Source of the DNA: Sphingomonas sp. J315
GTDB lineage: Bacteria; Pseudomonadota; Alphaproteobacteria; Sphingomonadales; Sphingomonadaceae
Length of the DNA stretch: 64,000 nucleotides
Direction of reading: 5' to 3'
Assembly (NCBI RefSeq): GCF_024666595.1
Contig: NZ_CP088296.1
Span: 2,656,501-2,720,500 of the forward strand
The translations under genes were made by a program, and so were the position numbers. Positions 33,300-43,166 of this stretch are shown piece after piece. The notes below the pieces were generated by a model that ran no database searches, was not told the origin of the DNA, and worked only from the letters and a program-made list of their open reading frames with translations. Position 1 is the first letter of the stretch, and every line of letters begins with the position of its first letter.

Positions 33300-33797
33300 C
33301 TATTCCATGCGCGCGCTGAGGACCGGCGGCGTCGCGAAGGCCGGGCGGGCGGCTTCGGCGAGCTTGGCCATCAGCTCGACCGCGAGCGGGTCGATCGGGC
33401 CGGGGGTGCTCCAATAGGCGCCGATGCCGGCGGTTTCGCCGGCGGGGAACACGGCGAGGCTGCTGACGAACAGCGCGACATAGAGATCGAGCGGCACGCG
33501 CGGGTCGTAGCGGATGTCGGGGATCAGGATCGGCTTGCCGCCCATGATCGCAAGGCCGGTGACGCACTGGCTGGCCTGAAAGCGGCGGCCCTTCCACAAG
33601 GGGGTGATCGCGTCTTCGCCGAGATAATGGACCTGATCGCCCTCAAGCCGGACGATGGTGATGCCTTCGGAGCCCGCAATGCCGCGCGCGTGGCGCGAGA
33701 GGATCTCGACCGCCTGATCGGGGTCGCGCACGCCGTCCAGCGCCGCAATGGCGCGGTCGAGCAGGGCGCGGCGGTCGGCCGGGTCGGGGCCGGGCAT
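33300..33797 (-). CDS. GAF-domain protein (copy 2)
   Basis: This 165-residue paralogue of the adjacent protein shares IAGSEGITIVRLEGDQVHYLGE, CVTGLAIMGGKPILIPDIRYD and GPIDPLAVELMAKLAEAARPAF. The start at 33797 (MPGPDPADRR) has TGGAGA upstream. The sequence between 33798 and 33981 consists largely of a large paired palindromic repeat. The N-terminal helix differs from copy 1, which suggests divergence in partner choice while the pocket was kept. Confidence 0.8.
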   Translation of the reverse strand: MPGPDPADRRALLDRAIAALDGVRDPDQAVEILSRHARGIAGSEGITIVRLEGDQVHYLGEDAITPLWKGRRFQASQCVTGLAIMGGKPILIPDIRYDPRVPLDLYVALFVSSLAVFPAGETAGIGAYWSTPGPIDPLAVELMAKLAEAARPAFATPPVLSARME

Positions 33798-33870
33798 GGG
33801 CAATCTCCAGTTAGAAGACGGGTGTAAGGCGCGGGAAATGCTGCCGCAAGTTCGGTTGGTCGTATTCTCT

Positions 33871-33969
33871 CCCCTCCCGCTTGCGGGAGGGGTCGGGGAG
33901 GGCCTGTCCACACGCGCCGCGGCCTATTTGACAGGCCCTCTCCTAACCCCTCCCGCAAGCGGGAGGGGG
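33871..33969. repeat. Large paired palindromic repeat
   Basis: Two arms (about 33871-33908 and 33930-33969) are inverted copies of each other. Each contains a CCCCTCCCGC/GCGGGAGGGG hairpin and the outer GGCCTGTC/GACAGGCC pair. This is the longest example of the window's palindromic family and lies between the GAF gene and mfd. Confidence 0.8.
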
Positions 33970-33981
33970 GATAAGAAGGTT

Positions 33982-36900
33982 TCATCCCGCCGCCTTGGCG
34001 AGGCCGCGCGAGATTTGCAGGGCGGCGTTGAGGCGCGCCTTTGGCGTGGCGAAGGCGCGGGCCACCACCAGCTTCATGTCCGGGCGCAGCTTGGCGGTGC
34101 CGTCGAGGCGCTCGACATAGGCGAGCAGCCCGTCGATGTTGGGGAATTTGTCTTCGTGGAAGGTGACCAGCGCGCCCTTTGGCCCGACGTCGATCTTGGC
34201 GATGCAGGCGCGCTTGGCGTTCAGCTTGGCCTCGATCAGGGTGAGGAGGTTTTCGGTTTCCTCGGGCAGCTTGCCGAAGCGGTCGATCATCTCGGCGGCG
34301 AATTCGTCGATGCCGCGCTTGTCCTCGACCTCGTTGAGGCGGCGGTAGAGGCCCATGCGCAGGTCGAGGTCGGGGACGAAGGTTTCGGGGATGAGGATCG
34401 GGGCGTCGACGGTGATCTGGGGCGAGAGGTCGCGGGGGCGGTCGCTGGCCATGCCGCCGGCCTTGGCGTCCATGATCGCTTCCTCCAGCATCGACTGGTA
34501 GAGTTCGTAGCCGACCTCCTTGATATGCCCCGATTGCTCGTCGCCGAGCAGGTTGCCCGCGCCGCGAATGTCGAGATCGTGGCTGGCGAGCTGAAACCCC
34601 GCGCCCAATGAGTCGAGGTCCGAGAGGACCTTGAGGCGCTTTTCCGCGCCCTCGGTCATCATCCGCTGCGGCGCGGTGGTCATGTACGCATAGGCGCGGG
34701 TCTTGGCGCGCCCGACGCGGCCACGCAGCTGGTAGAGCTGGGCAAGGCCGAAGCGGTCGGCGCGGTTGACGATCATCGTGTTGGCGGACGGGATGTCGAG
34801 GCCCGATTCGATGATGGTGGTGGAGACCAGCACCTCATATTTCTTGTCGTAGAAGGCGGACATGCGCTCCTCGACCTCGCTCGCCGCCATCTGGCCGTGG
34901 GCGACGACGTAGCGGACTTCGGGCACTTCCTCGCGCAGGAACTGTTCGATATCGGGCAGGTCGGCGATGCGCGGCGTGACGAAGAAGCTCTGCCCGCCGC
35001 GATAATGTTCGCGCAGCAGCGCCTCGCGCAAAACCACCGGGTCCCACGGCATGACATAGGTGCGGACCGCGAGGCGATCGACCGGCGGGGTCTGGATCAC
35101 CGACAGCTCGCGCAGGCCGCTCATCGCCATTTGCAGCGTGCGCGGGATCGGCGTGGCGGTGAGGGTGAGCATGTGGACGTCGGACTTGAGCGCCTTCAGC
35201 CGCTCCTTGTGCGTGACGCCGAAGCGCTGCTCCTCATCGACCACGACCAGGCCGAGGCGCTTGAACTCGACGCCCTTGGCGAGGACGGCGTGGGTACCGA
35301 TGACGATGTCGATCTGGCCGGATTCGAGGCCCTCCTTGGTCGCCTTGGCTTCCGCTGCGGGGACGAGGCGGGAGAGGCGGCCGATCTGGATCGGGAAGCC
35401 TTCGAAGCGGGCGACGAAATTGGTGTAATGCTGGCGCGCGAGCAGGGTGGTGGGGCAGACGACCGCGACCTGATGCCCCGCCATCGCCGCGACGAAAGCG
35501 GCGCGCAACGCCACCTCGGTCTTGCCGAATCCGACATCGCCGACGACGAGGCGGTCCATCGGCTTGCCGGCGGCGAGGTCCTCCAGCACGTCGCCGATCG
35601 CGCGGTCCTGATCGTCGGTTTCGGTAAAGGGGAAGCGGTCGACGAACACCGGGTAGCTGGCGGGATCGGCCTCGACGATGTCGGCGGGGCGCAGCGTGCG
35701 CTTGGCGGCGGTGAGGATGAGTTCGCCCGCGATCTCGCGGATGCGCTCCTTCATCTTCGATTTGCGGCGCTGCCAGGCTTCGCCGCCGAGACGGTCTAGT
35801 GAGGCACCCTCTTCGGAGGAGCCGTAGCGGGAGAGGACTTCGAGATTCTCTACGGGGACGTAGAGCTTGTCGCCGCCGGCATAGGTGAGGGCGACGCAGT
35901 CATGCGGTGCCTTTTGCACCGGGATTTGCGTGAGGCCTTCGTAGCGCCCGATGCCATGCTCGATATGCACGACGAGGTCGCCGGGGGAGAGGGTGGCGAG
36001 TTCGGCGAGGAAGGCGTCGGTCGATTTCTTGCGCCGGTTGCGGCGGACCAGCCGGTCGCCGAGCATGTCCTGTTCGGTCAGCAGTGCGATGTCGGGCGCG
36101 GTGAAGCCGTGGTCGAGGGGCAGGACGATGAGCGCGACATTGCCCGAGTCGCGGCCCCCGGCTGAGGCTCCGAGCGCTTCCTGCCAGGTCTCCGCAAAGA
36201 CCGCGTTGGCGAGGCCGTGGTCGGCGAGCAGGCCCTTCAATCGCTCGCGCGAGCCGGTGGAGTAGCTGGCGAGTATCGGCTTCTTGCCCGCCTTGCGCAG
36301 CTTGGCGAGGTGATCGGTGACGGCTTCGTAGATGTTGCTCTGCGCAGCGCGTTCGGGGGCGAAGTCGCGCGGGCCGTCGACGTTGAAGTCGAGGGCGGTC
36401 GCGCTTTCGGGCTCGTGGAACGGGGTGGCGAGATGGGCGCGGGCGGATTTGAGGCGCGTCTCCCACTCGGCGGGGAGGAGGTAGAGCTGGTCGGTGCCGA
36501 GCGGGCGGTAGCTGCCCGCGTCGGTCGATTGAGCGCGGACGCGGTTGGCCTGATAGTCGGCGATTGCTTCGAAGCGCGACTCCGCCGCGCGGGCTTCGCC
36601 CGAATCGCGGACGATGACGGCGTCGGCTGGGAGGTGGTCGAACAGCGTTTCCATCCGCTCTTCGAACAGCGGGAGCCAATGCTCCATGCCGGCGAGGCGG
36701 CGGCCTTCGCTGATCGCCTGATAGAGCGGGTCGCCGGTGGCGGTGGCGCCGAACTTCTCGCGATAGCGGGTGCGGAAGCGCTTGATCGTGTCTTCGTCGA
36801 GCAGGGCTTCGGACGCGGGGAGCAGGGTGAAGCCGTCGACGCGGCCGGTGGTGCGCTGATCGGCGGGGTCGAAGGTGCGGACGCTTTCGATCTCGTCGCC

Positions 36901-37456
36901 GAAGAAGTCGAGGCGGAGCGCCTGCTCCGCGCCCGAGGGGTAGAGGTCGACCAGGCCGCCACGCACCGCGAACTCGCCGCTGTCGTGGACGGTGTCGGTG
37001 CGGACATAGCCGTTGGACGACAGCAGGGCGGCGAGCTTGTCGAGCGAGATGCGCTCGCCGGGCGCGAGGCGTGCGGTCATCTGGCGGATGCGGAACGGGG
37101 TCAGCGTTCGCTGGGTCGCGGCGTTGGCGGTGGTGAGGATCAGGCGCGGCTTGGTGGTGCGGGACTGGAGCGCGGCGAGCGCGGCCATGCGTTCGGCCAT
37201 GATGCGCAAGGTCGGGCTGGCGCGGTCGTAGGGGGAGGCAGTCCCAGGCGGGGAACTGGATGATCTCCAGCTCGGGCGCGAAATAGGTCGCGGTGGAGGC
37301 GACCGCGCGCATCGCGGATTCGTCGGGGGCGATATAGACCGCACCTGCCTCACTGGCGCGCGCGAGATCGGCGAGCAGCCAGGGGAGAAAGCCCGTGGGG
37401 ACGCCGGCAAGGGTCAGCGGCGTCTTGGCGGAGAGGATGCGGTTGAGGTCGGGCAT
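33982..37456 (-). CDS. mfd: Transcription-repair coupling factor, frame broken by one base
   Basis: Mfd has about 1157 residues when repaired. It removes stalled RNA polymerase and recruits UvrA. The N-terminal UvrB-like region starts MPDLNRILSAKTPLTLAGVP at 37456. The RNA polymerase-interacting part includes GDLVVHIEHGIGRYEGL. The translocase has GDVGFGKTEVALRAAF, the DEEQRFG box and LRGRVGRAKTRAYAY. A run of five Gs at 37231-37235 has one base too many and separates WDCLP from YDRASPTLRIMAERM. The start is placed at MPDLN because the upstream in-frame sequence is a palindromic repeat. Confidence 0.94.
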
Positions 37457-37466
37457 ATTCCAGTTC

Positions 37467-37545
37467 GTCACCCCGGCGAAAGCCGGGGTCTTTCTCCGCA
37501 CGCGAGCGGCTTTTGGCAGGAGACCCCGGCTTTCGCCGGGGTGAC
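37467..37545. repeat. Perfect 25-bp inverted repeat between sdhE and mfd
   Basis: The arms at 37467-37491 and 37521-37545 are perfect reverse complements separated by 29 bp. Each arm is itself a hairpin, CCCCGGC-GAAA-GCCGGGG, with a stable GNRA-type loop. This lies directly upstream of the mfd start. Confidence 0.85.
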
Positions 37546-37548
37546 GGG

Positions 37549-37815
37549 TCACTTAGAAATCGGTAAGTAATCCAGCGACTTGAGGTCATACATCATCGGC
37601 CCTTGCCAGCGCGCAGGCGTGGGTTCGGTTCCCATCGCCCAAGCCATGATGTCGACGTCCTGTTCCTCCATCAGATCCTCGAACCACGCGACTTGCTCCG
37701 CATCCCAAGTGGCCGAGCGCGCGTCGAAGAAGCCGCCGAGCATCAGGTCGGCTTCCTTGACGCCGCGGTGCCAGGCGCGGAAGCGGAGGCGTTTGAGGCG
37801 GGTGTCGTGATCCAT
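37549..37815 (-). CDS. sdhE: FAD assembly factor SdhE
   Basis: This is an 88-residue SdhE/YgfY family protein, which helps covalent attachment of FAD to succinate dehydrogenase. The hallmark RLKRLRFRAWHRGVKEADL contains the essential RGxxE motif. The rest is a small helical bundle (QVAWFEDLMEEQDVDIMAWAM). The start at 37815 is MDHDTRL. It is divergent from recG and is followed downstream on the same strand by mfd, an arrangement common in alphaproteobacteria. Confidence 0.93.
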   Translation of the reverse strand: MDHDTRLKRLRFRAWHRGVKEADLMLGGFFDARSATWDAEQVAWFEDLMEEQDVDIMAWAMGTEPTPARWQGPMMYDLKSLDYLPISK

Positions 37816-37886
37816 GTTTTTCCAACGCAAATAGGCCGACGGCGCTGGAATGCGCCCTCGGCTTGGGTGTAGGCAGGCAGATAGAG

Positions 37887-39944
37887 ATGCGTCCCGATAT
37901 CCTCAACCCGCTCTTTGCCGAAGTCACCGCGCTCAAGGGCGTGGGGCCGCAGCTGGCCAAGCCGCTCGAGCGGCTGGGGCTGGCACGGGTGGTGGATGTC
38001 GCCTTCCATTTGCCGAGCGGTTACATCGACCGGCTGCCGCGCGAGGAGCTGGATCAGGCAGATGTCGGGCGGACGATCGCGATTCGGCTGACCCCGGTGA
38101 ATTACCGCATGAGCGGCAGCGCGCGGGCGCCGGCGCGGGTCGAGGCGACGGATGCGCGCGGCAATTATGTGACGCTGGTCTTTTTGGCGGGAATAGCGGC
38201 TGGGCGAAGAAGCAGCTGCCGCTGAACGAAGCCAAATGGGTGTCGGGCCGGCTCGACCAGTACGGGCAGGAACTGCAGATCGTGCACCCGGAGATTGCCG
38301 CGATCACCGATCCGCGGCCGGGCGGGCGCGAGGCGATCTATCCGCTGTCGGAGGGGATGACGTCGAAGCGGCTGGCGGATTTTGCGGCGCAGGCGGTGGC
38401 GCGCGCGCCCGATCTTCCCGAATGGATCGAGCCGAGCTTGAAGGATCGCAAGGGCTGGCCCGACTGGCGTGATGCGCTGGCCGCGATCCATGCCGATCCG
38501 GCGGATGTCAGGGCGCGCGACCGGCTGGCCTATGACGAGGTGTTCGCCAATCAGCTGGCGTTGATGCTGGTGCGCGGTGCCGCGCGGGCGAAGAAGGGGC
38601 GGGCATTGCAGGGCGACGGGCGGCTGCGCGATGCGCTGCATTTGCCCTACACGCCGACGGGGGCGCAGGCGCGGACGATCCGCGAGATCGAGGGCGACAT
38701 GGCGCAGCCGCGCCCGATGCTGCGGCTGCTGCAGGGCGATGTCGGCGCGGGCAAGACGCTGGTGGCGGCGATGGCGCTGCTGATCGCGGTGGAGGCGGGG
38801 GGCGCAGGGGGCGATGCTGGCGCCGACCGAAATCCTCGCGCGGCAACATTATGAGACGTTGCGCAAGCTGTTCGCCGGGCTGGGTGTCGAGATCGCGATC
38901 CTCACCGGGCGCGACAAGGGGCGCGCGCGGGAGGCGACGTTGATGGGCGTCGCCGATGGATCGATCGACATACTGATTGGGACGCATGCGATCTTTCAGC
39001 AGGGGGTGGAGTATCGCGACCTAGGGCTGGTCGTGGTGGACGAGCAGCATCGCTTTGGCGTGGCCGAGCGGATGATGCTGCAGGCCAAGGCGAAGACCGC
39101 GCCGCATCTGCTGGTGATGACCGCGACCCCGATCCCGCGCACGCTGCAACTCGCGACGCATGGCGAGATGGATGTGAGCAAGCTCGACGAGATGCCACCG
39201 GGCCGCATGCCGATCGAGACCAGCGTGATCAGCGAGGAGCGGATCGAGGAGGTGGTCAACGGCCTTGCCCGGCATCTGTCGTCGGGAGGGCAGGCATATT
39301 GGGTGTGCCCGCTGGTTGAGGAGAGCGAGAAGACCGACCTGGCCGCCGCCGAGGCGCGGGCCGAGGCACTGCGCGCACGGTTCGGGGAGCGGGTGGGCCT
39401 GGTCCATGGCCGGATGAAGGGGCCGGAGAAGGACGCGGTGATGGCGCGCTTTGCCGGCGGCGAACTTGGGGTGCTGGTCGCGACGACGGTGATCGAAGTC
39501 GGGGTCGATGTCCCCAACGCGACGCTGATCGTGATCGAGGCGGCGGACCGGTTCGGGCTCGCCCAGCTACACCAGCTGCGCGGGCGCGTCGGGCGCGGCG
39601 GGGGGCGGTCGGTGTGCGTGCTGTTGCGCGGGGGGACGTTGAGCGAAACCTCGCGCGCGCGGCTGGCGCTGATGCGCGAGACCAATGACGGGTTTCGGAT
39701 TGCCGAAGAGGATCTGCGGCTGCGCGGCGCGGGCGAGATGCTGGGGACGCGGCAATCGGGGGAACAGACCTTCCGGCTCGCTCCGCCCGAGAAGTTCGCC
39801 GAGCTGATAGCGGCGGCGACCGATGACGCTCGGCTGCTGGTCGACCGCGACGGCGGGCTGGACGGGGAGCGCGGGCAGGCGGCGCGTGTGGCGTTGTATT
39901 TGTTCGAGCGGGATGCTGCGGTGGGGTTGTTGCGTGCGGGGTAG
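37887..39944 (+). CDS. recG: ATP-dependent DNA helicase RecG, two frame breaks
   Basis: RecG has 685 residues when repaired. It remodels stalled replication forks. The N-terminal wedge domain begins MRPDILNPLFAEVTALKGVGP. The helicase has LLQGDVGAGKTLVAAMAL, APTEILARQHYE, VVDEQHRFGV, MTATPIPRTL and LRGRVGRGGG. One T is missing in the T run at 38181-38186 (after YVTLVF). One base is extra in the G-rich stretch 38796-38810 (before MLAPTEILARQ). Both breaks leave the same reading frame overall, which argues for sequencing errors. Confidence 0.94.
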
Positions 39945-40040
39945 CGATGAGCGAAGCCCCCGCTGAAGGAAGCGCAAAGCACTTCCTAACTCTGACTGTT
40001 TTCGACACTCTGTCCTAAGGGAAACGGCTCGGAGACTTAT

Positions 40041-40610
40041 ATGCGGTCAGCGCTTATCATCGCATCTTTGCTTTGGTTCACGGTTGCGTATGCGCAGGAC
40101 GTGCAAACAGGCTCCGTAGCTGAGGCACCCGCAAACAATCAGGAAATGGCGGATATTTTCGCTGCCGATCAGGCTGCACGTGCAGAGCCTTCAAAGATCG
40201 ATTGGGAAAAGCTCAGCGCTTCTGACAAGCTGCGGCGCGTTCGAACTCAGGCGCTGGTCGATGCCGGCAAACTGAATAGCGCCGATGACTACTATCATGC
40301 GGCTTATGTATTTCAGCACGGCGATGAGGCTGAAGATTGCCTGAAGGCTCATGCTTTTGCGGTTATCGCTGCCGCTCGCGGCAAGCGCGAAGCTAGCTGG
40401 ATCGCCGCGGCGACGCTTGATCGCTATCTGCAACGGATCGGCCAGCCGCAAATCTATGGCACCCAGTTTAGACGCGCACCCGGCGGGAAATGGACGCAAG
40501 AACCCTATCGGCGCGATTTGTTGTCGGATGCGATCCGACAGGCTTCTGGCGTACCGACCGTCGCCGCACAAGAAGCGCTGAGGGCTGATTGGGAACGCCG
40601 CCTTCCGTAG
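40041..40610 (+). CDS. Exported hypothetical protein
   Basis: This 189-residue protein has a signal peptide (1-19, ending AYAQ). The mature part is helical with DDYYHAAYVFQHGDEAEDCLKAHAFAV and DRYLQRIGQPQIYGTQF, which resemble DUF6624-type proteins, although I am not certain of that assignment. CGGAGA lies 5 nt upstream of the ATG. The base composition is less GC-rich than recG before it. It is convergent with the PilZ gene and separated from it by a palindrome. Confidence 0.7.
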   Translation: MRSALIIASLLWFTVAYAQDVQTGSVAEAPANNQEMADIFAADQAARAEPSKIDWEKLSASDKLRRVRTQALVDAGKLNSADDYYHAAYVFQHGDEAEDCLKAHAFAVIAAARGKREASWIAAATLDRYLQRIGQPQIYGTQFRRAPGGKWTQEPYRRDLLSDAIRQASGVPTVAAQEALRADWERRLP

Positions 40611-40741
40611 CGCAATGGCGGGCTGGACGGCGTGTGGGGGCGCGGCGCTTGAGGTTGGAGTGCTGCGCTCGGGGAGGGGTGGACCCCGGCACGGGGGCCA
40701 GGGTGACGATAAGAGTGTTGCGGGCGGGTGCGGCGATCTCG

Positions 40742-40763
40742 CCCCTCCCCTTCAGGGGAGGGG
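40742..40763. terminator. Palindrome between convergent genes
   Basis: CCCCTCCCC-TTCA-GGGGAGGGG forms a perfect 9-bp stem between the exported protein gene and the PilZ gene. It is a member of the repeat family and may double as a terminator. Confidence 0.5.
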
Positions 40764-40775
40764 GTTTAGAAAGGC

Positions 40776-41114
40776 TCAACCCGCCTTCAGCATCTGTGCC
40801 AGCAACTCGTAATAGCTCGCCAGATCGACCGCGCTGTCGAAGCTCACGCCGATGCGGCCCCCGAGCGCCCAGCGGATTTCCGCCGGGACTGCGCCGACCA
40901 CCGGGAGCATCACGCGCAGCCGGTCGCCCTCGGCAAAGGGGTGTTCGCAGCGTGCCATCAGGCCGTGGGGAGAGACGTTGACGATCAGCAGCGTGTGCGG
41001 CTGGGCGTCGGGGCCGAAGGCGCGGGCGCGGAAATGGACTTCGTCGCGCTCGGTGGTCCGGCGATCACTGTCGGCGGCTGTGGCCCGCACGATGGACGAG
41101 AATTGATAACTCAC
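40776..41114 (-). CDS. PilZ-domain protein
   Basis: This 112-residue PilZ protein is probably a cyclic-di-GMP receptor. The binding signature is present: the RxxxR-type segment in DRRTTERDEVHF and the (D/N)xSxxG motif in IVNVSPHGLMA. There is no other domain, so it acts through partner proteins. It stands alone upstream of tyrS on the same strand order (tyrS lies 3' to 5' beyond it at 41210). Confidence 0.87.
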   Translation of the reverse strand: MSYQFSSIVRATAADSDRRTTERDEVHFRARAFGPDAQPHTLLIVNVSPHGLMARCEHPFAEGDRLRVMLPVVGAVPAEIRWALGGRIGVSFDSAVDLASYYELLAQMLKAG

Positions 41115-41209
41115 GCTGCCCCCGAAACTCGAAGCTCTCGTAGGATACTTCTAGTTCAGGGGTGTAAACAGCACGGGAATCAGCGTGGTTACCAAGCCTC
41201 TGCGTGTTT

Positions 41210-42436
41210 TTACGAGGGGGTGAGCATCCCGTGATGCTTCTTGCCCGCCGAGACGCGGATTTCCGCCGCGCCGACGGTGACCGTCGCCGCCTCGTCGCTG
41301 ACCTTTTCGCCGTCGATGCGTGCGCCGCCGCCCTTGATCAGGCGGCGGGCCTCGCCCTTTGACGCGGCGAAGCCGAGGCCGACGAGCGCGTCGACGACGC
41401 TGATCTCGCCGCTGACCGACAGGGTCGGGAGCGCGTCGCCGGAGGTGCCTTCCTCGAACGTCTTGCGGGCGGTCTCCTCGGCAGCCAACGCGGCGTCGCG
41501 GCCGCGGCACATGGCGGTGGCTTCGGTGGCGAGAATCTTCTTCGCCTCGTTGATCTCCGCCCCCTGGAGCGCTTCGAGGCGGGCGATTTCGTCGAGCGGC
41601 AGGTCGGTGAACAGACGCAGGAAGCGGCCGACATCGCGGTCGTCGGTGTTGCGCCAGAATTGCCAGTAATCGAAGGCGGGCAGCGCGTCTTCGTTGAGCC
41701 ACACCGCGCCCGACATGGTCTTGCCCATCTTGCCGCCGTCCGCCGTGGTGATCAGCGGGGTGGTGACGCCGTACACCTCGGTCCCGTCGACGCGGCGCGA
41801 CAGTTCGATGCCGTTGACGATGTTGCCCCACTGGTCCGACCCGCCCATCTGCAGGCGGCATCCGGCGCGGCGCGACAACTCCAGGAAGTCGTATCCCTGG
41901 AGGATCATGTAGTTGAATTCGAGGAACGACAGCGACTGTTCGCGGTCGAGGCGGAGCTTGACCGAGTCGAAGCTGAGCATCCGGTTGATCGAGAAATGCT
42001 TCCCGATGTCGCGCAGGAACGGGATGTACTCGAGCTTGTCGAGCCAGTCGGCATTGTCGACCATCACCGCGTCGGTCGGGCCGTCGCCAAAGGTCAGGAA
42101 CTTCTCGAACACCGTCTTGATCGACGCGACATTGGCCGCGATGACCTCGTCCGTCATCAGCTTGCGCGCTTCGTCCTTGAAGCTGGGGTCGCCGATCTTG
42201 CCGGTGCCGCCGCCCATCAGCACGATCGGCTTGTGCCCGGTCTGTTGCATGCGGCGCAGCAGCATGATCTGGACGAGGCTGCCGACATGCAGCGAGGGCG
42301 CGGTGGGATCGAAACCGATATAGCCGGGCACGATCTGCTTGGCGGCCAGCGCGTCGAGCGCAGTGGCGTCGGTGACCTGGTGGATGTAGCCACGGTCGGA
42401 CAGGGTGCGGAGCAGATCGGATGCGTATTCGGTCAT
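41210..42436 (-). CDS. tyrS: Tyrosine-tRNA ligase
   Basis: This 408-residue class I synthetase charges tRNA-Tyr. The HIGH-like motif is [17 protein letters not shown]. The tyrosine pocket appears in [19 protein letters not shown] and [16 protein letters not shown]. The KMSKS loop reads KMGKTMSG, a usual TyrS variant. The C-terminal S4-like RNA-binding domain ends the protein ([25 protein letters not shown]). The start at 42436 (MTEYASDLL) fits the family; no clear ribosome site precedes it. Confidence 0.95.
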   Translation of the reverse strand: MTEYASDLLRTLSDRGYIHQVTDATALDALAAKQIVPGYIGFDPTAPSLHVGSLVQIMLLRRMQQTGHKPIVLMGGGTGKIGDPSFKDEARKLMTDEVIAANVASIKTVFEKFLTFGDGPTDAVMVDNADWLDKLEYIPFLRDIGKHFSINRMLSFDSVKLRLDREQSLSFLEFNYMILQGYDFLELSRRAGCRLQMGGSDQWGNIVNGIELSRRVDGTEVYGVTTPLITTADGGKMGKTMSGAVWLNEDALPAFDYWQFWRNTDDRDVGRFLRLFTDLPLDEIARLEALQGAEINEAKKILATEATAMCRGRDAALAAEETARKTFEEGTSGDALPTLSVSGEISVVDALVGLGFAASKGEARRLIKGGGARIDGEKVSDEAATVTVGAAEIRVSAGKKHHGMLTPS

Positions 42437-42477
42437 GGTGCGCGGGCGGTTAGCACAATTTGGGATGAGTGAAACAT

Positions 42478-43014
42478 ATGGAGTGGAAGCTGATTGCCCA
42501 TCCAAGTGGCGCGACGCCGAAATTTGTTGTTTCCGCCAGTTACCGGCAACTCGATTCAGAGCTGTGGGCGTTCAGCTATCGCGTCACGGGGGCGGTGTCA
42601 GGCTTGGTCGTGCCGCGCCCCGGACGTGCGTCGCCAGCCCGGACAGATAATTTGTGGCAAACCACCTGTTTCGAGGCGTTTGCCCGAGTTGGCGGCGAGT
42701 GCGCTTATCGTGAGTTCAACTTCTCGCCGAGTGGCGACTGGGCTGTGTACGCATTTGACGACTATCGACGCGCGATGACCCGCCCATTGGTGGGGCAGGA
42801 ACTGACAGTCATGGCGATCGAGGACTCCGACTGCCTGGTAGTCGAAGCGATATTCGCTCGGCGTGAATTGGCGGGTGGCGATCAACTCAATCTCACCGCC
42901 GTGATCGAAGAAACCGACGGCACAAAATCCTATTGGGCGCTGGCGCATCCGGGGGACAGGCCAGACTTTCATCATCCGGATGGGTTCGTGCTTGAACTCC
43001 CGGGGGCAGCGTAA
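42478..43014 (+). CDS. DOMON-like domain protein
   Basis: This 178-residue protein has a single beta-rich domain resembling the DOMON-like proteins of sphingomonads ([55 protein letters not shown]). No signal peptide is apparent. The ATG at 42478 was chosen; a GTG at 42469 is an alternative. It is divergent from tyrS, 41 bp away. Related proteins bind sugars or haem, but the ligand here is not known. Confidence 0.72.
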   Translation: MEWKLIAHPSGATPKFVVSASYRQLDSELWAFSYRVTGAVSGLVVPRPGRASPARTDNLWQTTCFEAFARVGGECAYREFNFSPSGDWAVYAFDDYRRAMTRPLVGQELTVMAIEDSDCLVVEAIFARRELAGGDQLNLTAVIEETDGTKSYWALAHPGDRPDFHHPDGFVLELPGAA

Positions 43015-43028
43015 TCGCGACGCGAATA

Positions 43029-43051
43029 GATGGTTGCAAATACAAACCATC
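43029..43051. promoter_or_regulatory. Inverted repeat upstream of a TonB receptor
   Basis: GATGGTT and AACCATC flank a 9-nt centre, about 116 bp upstream of the receptor start and 40-60 bp before a possible promoter (TTGACA at 43089-43094, AGTAAT at 43113-43118, spacer 18). It may be an operator for a regulator not in the window. Confidence 0.4.
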
Positions 43052-43166
43052 TGTCCATCGCCCGAATAGTTTCGTCGCATAACTGTTATTGACATGAACA
43101 ATTTCAAATGTGAGTAATATCGCACCGCCGATCGCCAAGAATCGCGGGTGACAGGGGAGTGTGACG

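Noticed and set aside
34897..37263. Plus-strand frames of 300 and 348 residues opposite mfd
   Set aside because: They are shadows of mfd, which has all its helicase motifs.
41210..42436. KMGKT in place of KMSKS in tyrS as a sign of a broken enzyme
   Set aside because: Bacterial TyrS proteins often vary at this loop, and the rest of the protein is intact.
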